Positions 6,047 through 9,662 of a stretch of 9,662 bases of DNA are shown piece after piece (positions within the stretch are counted from its first letter, which is position 1; every line of letters begins with the position of its first letter). The DNA comes from an uncultured Eubacterium sp. (GTDB taxonomy: Bacteria > Bacillota > Clostridia > Lachnospirales > Lachnospiraceae), in contig CAJTVR010000135.1 in the NCBI GenBank assembly GCA_910580075.1, positions 1-9,662 of the forward strand, given 5' to 3'. The notes beneath the pieces are model-generated. The model was not told the origin of the DNA. It saw only the letters and a program-made list of their open reading frames with translations, and made no database searches. The position numbers and the translations under genes are program-made.

Positions 6047-7309
6047 ATGAAAAGAACAAATCTGAATACAAATATGGAAAATGAACATAAGCAGAATCAG
6101 TCTGTCTGTGCAGAAAACCTCAATGACAGAATTCATTTAAGCAGTACCTGCATGAAAAGGAAACTGCTGGCAGGATTTGCTGTGATGATCGGGTCCGGGA
6201 TGTTATATTCCGGCTGCGGAAAGAAAAAAGAAGCCCCGCCGGCTCCCCAGCCGTCAGTTGTTGAAGATACGGCCTTAGACGAAGAGACACTGCCGGATGA
6301 AGAAACACTGCCAGATGAGGAAACAATAGCTGATGAGCCGGAAGAAGATACGCATGAAGGGGAGGCCAGAAGTTTCCTGACCGGAGAATGGATTGACGAA
6401 GAACTCGCCAGACAGCGCCCGGTTTCCTGTATGATTGGAAATACACAGTCTGCGCTGCCTCAGTACGGTATCGGGGAGGCACAGATTATTTATGAAGCGC
6501 CGGTAGAAGGCGGCCTGACAAGGCTTATGGGTATTTTTGGCGACTATAAAAATATCGAAAAGCTGGGCTCTGTAAGAAGCAGCCGTTTGTATTATGCATA
6601 TTATTCCATGGGATTTGATGCCATTTACCTTCATTACGGCCAGGCTTCCTATGCCCAGGGATTTTTGGAAAGCGGACAGATTGACGATTTAAACGGACTG
6701 GAATATGCCGTAGACCAGGCAGTGATTTACCGTGATACTTCAAAAAAAGCGCCTCACAATGCCTATGCTACCGGAAAAGCACTGCAGGCCGGCATTGAGC
6801 TGAAAAAATACGAAACCGAGTACGAAAAAGATTTTGAAGGCTGCTATCAGTTTGCAGAAGATGATGAGCCGGTTATATTAAGCGGCAGCACGTGCCAGGA
6901 TGCCGGAATCGTACAGCCTGGATATCAGACAAATCAGCCGCATTTTGAATATAATCCGGAAGATGGTTTATACTATCGTTATCAGTATGGAAGCCGGCAC
7001 GCTGACGGGAATGACAATTCCCAGCTGGCAGTAAAAAATATTTTGATGCAGAATTCCAATGTACGGACACTGGATAACAACGGGTATCTGGAAATCGCTA
7101 CAGCAGGAGAAGGTTCCGGCTGGTATGTGACGAATGGGAAAGCAGAGGAAATCACATGGAAATGTGCCGATAATTTCTCACCGGCCCGTTATTATGACAG
7201 CGAAGGAAATGAAATCACGCTGAACCAGGGAAAGACATGGGTTTGCATTATTGACAATTCGCATCCTGACAGAGTGCATTTTTATGCAGATGCTGCCTCG
7301 ATGCAGTAG
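6047..7309 (+). CDS. DUF3048 domain protein (YerB-like), putative lipoprotein
   Basis: The 420-residue product is probably exported. A hydrophobic stretch (about 40-54, after MKRK) ends in LYSGC, a lipobox-like site with C57 as the lipidation residue. The tyrosine at -3 is atypical. An acidic linker follows with 6-residue repeats of the type DEETLP (78-101). The first DUF3048 part (about 124-260) shows RPVSCMIGNTQSALPQYG, AQIIYEAPVEGGLTRLMGIF and LGSVRSSRLYYAYYS. The C-terminal part (about 320-412) shows NSQLAVKNILMQN, TNGKAEEITWK and YYDSEGNEITLNQGKTWV. This family, including B. subtilis YerB, is a predicted surface lipoprotein of unknown function. The start at 6047 adds an unusual hydrophilic 35-residue extension before the signal peptide. 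It begins 54 bases after ybeY and ends 15 bases before a flippase gene, so a cell-envelope role is plausible but unproven. Confidence 0.9.
   Translation: MKRTNLNTNMENEHKQNQSVCAENLNDRIHLSSTCMKRKLLAGFAVMIGSGMLYSGCGKKKEAPPAPQPSVVEDTALDEETLPDEETLPDEETIADEPEEDTHEGEARSFLTGEWIDEELARQRPVSCMIGNTQSALPQYGIGEAQIIYEAPVEGGLTRLMGIFGDYKNIEKLGSVRSSRLYYAYYSMGFDAIYLHYGQASYAQGFLESGQIDDLNGLEYAVDQAVIYRDTSKKAPHNAYATGKALQAGIELKKYETEYEKDFEGCYQFAEDDEPVILSGSTCQDAGIVQPGYQTNQPHFEYNPEDGLYYRYQYGSRHADGNDNSQLAVKNILMQNSNVRTLDNNGYLEIATAGEGSGWYVTNGKAEEITWKCADNFSPARYYDSEGNEITLNQGKTWVCIIDNSHPDRVHFYADAASMQ
6278..6349 (+). repeat. In-frame 18-base tandem repeat encoding an acidic linker
   Basis: There are four consecutive 18-base units beginning GAC/GAT-GA(A/G), at 6278, 6296, 6314 and 6332. 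They encode DEETLP, DEETLP, DEETIA and the degenerate DEPEED. The first two units are identical in protein but differ in synonymous bases, so this is not a very recent duplication. The repeats lie between the lipobox and the folded DUF3048 domain and fit a flexible spacer. Confidence 0.85.
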
Positions 7310-7324
7310 GATAGTGACGGGTAT

Positions 7325-9001
7325 ATGGCTAACAGGAACAAAAATCATGATTTTCTTTTACAGGGGACAACACTGGCTTTTGCGGCGGTTTTAAGCAGGA
7401 TCATCGGACTTATTTACCGGATTCCGCTGACAAAGATTATCGGGGATCTGGGCAACAATTATTATGGATGCGCATTTGACATTTATAATATCCTGCTCTT
7501 AATTTCCTCATACAGCCTTCCAATGGCAGTATCCAGGCTGGTATCCAGTTACCGGACAAAGGGTGAATTGAAAAATGCATATAAAGCAGTAAAGTGCGCA
7601 TTTTTATTTGCACTGGCTGCCGGCCTGACAGCCTGTGCCGTCGTTTTCTTTGGCGCACGTTATATTACAGGCACGTTATTTCAAACGCCGTTAAGCCTCT
7701 ATGCTCTGCGTGTGCTGGCACCGACACTGGTCATTACAGCTCTCCTGGGTGTGCTGCGCGGATTTTTCCAGGGAATGGAAAATATGTATCCGAGCGCAGT
7801 CTCCCAGGTACTGGAACAGTTAATCAATGCATTTGTCAGTGTAGGAGCCGCATATTTTTTAGCATCACGCGGGTCGCAGATTGGAAAAGTACTCGCAGAT
7901 GAAGAAGGATATCATGCTGCTTACGGGGCAGCAGGCGCGTCGCTTGGCACAGCCGCAGGCGCAGCTGTTTCCCTGATGTTTTTGTATGTGCTTTATAAAG
8001 CCTTTATACCGGGCTGGAAAAAGAGAATGCGCAGGGAACATGCAAAGAGAGTTTCTGCCAAAAAACTGTTCCGGACGATGCTGCTTACAGTACTGCCGTT
8101 TCTGGCTGCGTCCGCTTTGTTTAATATCAATATTGTAATCGAACAGGGTATTTTTAAGCATATGATGAAAGATGCAGCAAAACCAGAACAGATTGCACTC
8201 TGGTGGGGTATTTTTTCTGGTAAATTTAAAACGCTTGTCAATCTTCCGGTAGCAATTGCAGCAGCGATTGGTACAGCCTGTATCCCTGGCATTACGGCAT
8301 CTTTTGTAAAAAAACGAAAAGAGGATGTTGCAGAAAAAACAGAACTGGCTATTCGTTTCTGCATGCTGATTGCTTTTCCGTTTTCCTTTGTGCTGGTGTT
8401 AATGTCAGAACCGCTGATGGAGTTTTTGTTTCAGGATTCAGACCCGCTTGCCTGCGGACTGCTGTTAGCAGGAGGTATTACAGTTGTTTTTTATTCGCTT
8501 TCTACAGTAACGGCAAGCGTTTTACAGGGCATCGGCAGACTGCGGGTTCCGGTTATTAACAGCGCGGTTTCACTGATGCTGCATGTGATTACACTGATTC
8601 TGCTTTTGAAATTTACATCCATCCGCATTTATGCAGTGGTTGCTGCGATGGCTGTATTTGGAACCTGTGTGACGGTACTGAATCAGCTGGCGCTTTATAA
8701 AAGCGGATGCTGGAAACCGGAGATTATGAAGACCTTTGTACTGCCGGGAGTCTGTGCGTCTATAATGGCATCTATGTGCTGGGTGATTGAGCTGGCCTTA
8801 AGCCAGATTTCAGAAACGAAATATGTGACAGTGCCCGTTTCGCTTGTCTGCGGCATTATGATATATTTTATGCTGCTGATTGTACTGCGGGCTATGACAC
8901 CGGAAGAGATGCGTATGTTTCCGGGCGGAAAACTGATGCTGAAGATGATGCCTAAATCTGTGAAAGAAGAGGACGGGGCACACAGGCGTGTGCGGACTTA
9001 A
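7325..9001 (+). CDS. MurJ/SpoVB/YtgP-type lipid-linked oligosaccharide flippase
   Basis: This is a polytopic integral membrane protein (558 residues, about 14 hydrophobic segments) of the MVF/polysaccharide-transporter branch of the MOP exporters. Hallmarks are the N-terminal FLLQGTTLAFAAVLSRIIGL (10-29) and the motif LRGFFQGMENMYPSAVSQVL (144-163), typical of Firmicute YtgP and SpoVB. A basic cytoplasmic loop (WKKRMRREHAKR, 231-242) lies mid-protein, with another basic segment in SFVKKRKEDV. YtgP flips lipid II in vegetative cells and SpoVB acts in spore cortex synthesis. I cannot separate them by sequence alone. The length is normal and no defect is seen. The start is 15 bases after the DUF3048 stop with only a weak ribosome binding site (AGGAT at 7308-7312), so translation may depend on coupling. 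The stop is followed directly by a hairpin shared with the convergent gene. Confidence 0.9.
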   Translation: MANRNKNHDFLLQGTTLAFAAVLSRIIGLIYRIPLTKIIGDLGNNYYGCAFDIYNILLLISSYSLPMAVSRLVSSYRTKGELKNAYKAVKCAFLFALAAGLTACAVVFFGARYITGTLFQTPLSLYALRVLAPTLVITALLGVLRGFFQGMENMYPSAVSQVLEQLINAFVSVGAAYFLASRGSQIGKVLADEEGYHAAYGAAGASLGTAAGAAVSLMFLYVLYKAFIPGWKKRMRREHAKRVSAKKLFRTMLLTVLPFLAASALFNINIVIEQGIFKHMMKDAAKPEQIALWWGIFSGKFKTLVNLPVAIAAAIGTACIPGITASFVKKRKEDVAEKTELAIRFCMLIAFPFSFVLVLMSEPLMEFLFQDSDPLACGLLLAGGITVVFYSLSTVTASVLQGIGRLRVPVINSAVSLMLHVITLILLLKFTSIRIYAVVAAMAVFGTCVTVLNQLALYKSGCWKPEIMKTFVLPGVCASIMASMCWVIELALSQISETKYVTVPVSLVCGIMIYFMLLIVLRAMTPEEMRMFPGGKLMLKMMPKSVKEEDGAHRRVRT

Positions 9002-9060
9002 CAGACATGCCGTATCTGCTGGACGCCGGGTCAGAAAAGCCCGGCATTCGGGGTGTCTGT
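9001..9060. terminator. Imperfect hairpin between convergent genes, possible bidirectional terminator
   Basis: An outer stem ACAGACA (9001-9007) pairs with TGTCTGT (9054-9060), continued after a mismatch by CCG (9010-9012) with CGG (9049-9051). An inner stem GCCGGG (9025-9030) pairs with CCCGGC (9040-9045) around a 9-base loop. The structure fills almost exactly the space between the flippase stop and the GNAT stop at 9062. Neither strand has a clear T tract after the stem, so classical intrinsic termination is uncertain. Confidence 0.4.
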
Positions 9061-9061
9061 A

Positions 9062-9466
9062 TCAGGAAAAATTCTGGATCATTATCACATACCGTCCATT
9101 TATATGTTCAAATCCATTCTGTTTATAATAGTTTATCAGGGCTTCGTTTTCTGCAATTAAAATAATGTAGAGATAGGATTTGTATTGTTCTTTGATTCTT
9201 CGAAGCAGTTCCCTGCCGATTCCCTGACCCTGGTATTCAGGTCTGACGCACAGATAATGTACGTAGGCGGTCAGCTCACCGTCATCAATGGCGTTGACCA
9301 GCCCCGCCAGTCTGCCGTTATCCCATGCAGTAAATACGGTTTCACAATGGTCCAGCGCTTTTTTCAGCCGGTCTGGATAACTGGCAGATACCCAGCTGAC
9401 AGACTGAAATAATTCCTGCAGATTCTGTGCGGTAAAATCTCTGGTTTCTTTGAATGTAATATGCAT
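9062..9466 (-). CDS. GNAT-family N-acetyltransferase
   Basis: The 134-residue cytoplasmic enzyme transfers an acetyl group from acetyl-CoA to an unknown amine. The acetyl-CoA pyrophosphate-binding motif A is clear: VRPEYQGQGIGRELL (74-88), with the Q/RxxGxG/A core at Q79-G84. YVHYLCV precedes it as the beta-4 strand. Motif B and the end of the fold follow with YLYIILIAENEALINYYKQN (98-117) and GFEHI. The length fits a single-domain GNAT. The start ATG is read leftward from 9466, with AAAGGA (on + strand TCCTTT 9476-9481) nine bases upstream. The gene is convergent with the flippase and has its own promoter candidate, so it is probably not part of the operon. The substrate cannot be predicted from this sequence. 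Confidence 0.9.
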   Translation of the reverse strand: MHITFKETRDFTAQNLQELFQSVSWVSASYPDRLKKALDHCETVFTAWDNGRLAGLVNAIDDGELTAYVHYLCVRPEYQGQGIGRELLRRIKEQYKSYLYIILIAENEALINYYKQNGFEHINGRYVIMIQNFS

Positions 9467-9515
9467 CTTTTATGTTCCTTTCGTGTTGTATGGCTGAGTT
9501 TTTGGACTGACTGCT

Positions 9516-9544
9516 ATTTTAGCATAGATGATTTTATAAATCTA
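9516..9544 (-). promoter_or_regulatory. Candidate extended -10 promoter for the GNAT gene
   Basis: On the minus strand TGCTAAAAT has the extended -10 TGN and a TAAAAT hexamer (+ strand 9516-9521). A weak -35 candidate TAGATT lies 17 bases upstream (+ strand 9539-9544, three of six matching TTGACA). Transcription would start about 40 bases before the GNAT start codon. Confidence 0.4.
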
Positions 9545-9566
9545 CGGTTTGAGGTAAATAATTTTC

Positions 9567-9611
9567 CCGGACGCCGGGCTCTGATTTGGAATCATTAACC
9601 GGACGCTGGGC
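9567..9611. repeat. Pair of CCGGACGCYGGGC direct repeats
   Basis: CCGGACGCCGGGC (9567-9579) and CCGGACGCTGGGC (9599-9611) match at 12 of 13 bases and are spaced 32 bases apart, upstream of the GNAT promoter. The 10-base core GGACGCCGGG occurs again at 9021-9030 beyond the other end of the GNAT gene. The first copy contains a small palindrome, CCCGG-ACG-CCGGG (9566-9578). The function is unknown. Confidence 0.55.
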
Positions 9612-9662
9612 GGAGAAACTTTTTCCTTTTTCTGTTCCGCTTACGAACAGTAAGAAATTCTA
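9612..9662. other. Window-edge intergenic sequence with a small inverted repeat
   Basis: A pyrimidine-rich run (9619-9632) is followed by CTGTTC (9632-9637) and GAACAG (9645-9650), which can pair around 7 bases. No gene is recognisable before the window ends. The pyrimidine tract lies before the stem on the + strand, so neither strand has the layout of an intrinsic terminator. Confidence 0.35.

Noticed and set aside
6120..6634. Overlapping minus-strand open frames inside the DUF3048 gene
   Set aside because: They lie opposite strongly conserved DUF3048 motifs, have low-complexity translations and lack good start signals.
7993..8364. Minus-strand open frame of 123 codons inside the flippase gene
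   Set aside because: It lies antisense to conserved membrane segments, and its hydrophobic composition mirrors the sense strand.
9185..9412. Plus-strand open frame antisense to the GNAT gene
   Set aside because: The minus-strand reading has a clear acetyl-CoA motif and ribosome binding site. The plus reading has neither.
9566..9578. CCCGG-ACG-CCGGG as a terminator
   Set aside because: A stem of only five pairs with a 3-base loop, followed by A-rich rather than T-rich sequence on the minus strand. It fits a repeat better than a terminator.

Overview
The window looks like chromosomal DNA of an endospore-forming Firmicute, most likely a Clostridia member of the Lachnospiraceae type. The reasons are the sporulation genes yqfC and yqfD, the linked phoH and ybeY genes, strong AAGGAGG-type ribosome binding sites, and moderate GC with A-rich wobble positions. 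The taxonomy is inferred from gene content and style, not from a search. I see no transposase, phage gene, CRISPR array, tRNA or rRNA. It reads as a core locus with some lineage-specific changes.

Layout. (1) Positions 1-258 are non-coding as far as I can tell. They hold a near-consensus housekeeping promoter (TTTACA, 17 bases, TATAAT) and a leader of about 130 bases. (2) Positions 259-1600 hold two close genes: a NeuB-family sialic-acid-synthase-like enzyme with no C-terminal SAF domain, and a zinc deoxycytidylate deaminase. (3) A 116-base gap contains a candidate sporulation sigma-E promoter. (4) Positions 1717-5992 hold five tightly packed or overlapping genes: yqfC, yqfD, phoH, a shortened 7TM/HD protein at the usual pgpH place, and ybeY. 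(5) Positions 6047-9001 hold two cell-envelope genes, a DUF3048 (YerB-like) lipoprotein candidate and a MurJ/SpoVB-type lipid-linked oligosaccharide flippase. (6) A hairpin fills the gap to a convergent GNAT acetyltransferase gene on the minus strand (9062-9466). Its upstream region carries a promoter candidate and short GC-rich repeats.

How the genes fit together. The yqfC-yqfD-phoH-HD-ybeY order is that of Bacillus subtilis, where it continues to dgkA, cdd and era. Here it continues to DUF3048 and a flippase. The block joins sporulation (YqfC, YqfD), RNA metabolism (PhoH NTPase, YbeY rRNA-processing metalloprotein) and a membrane HD protein. The most notable observation is that this HD protein occupies the c-di-AMP phosphodiesterase (PgpH) position, but appears to lack the extracellular domain and five of the seven metal ligands. 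It is probably a pseudo-enzyme or has been repurposed. I did not find a clearly new multi-gene system. The best leads are this degenerate HD protein and the SAF-less NeuB homologue paired with a dCMP deaminase.
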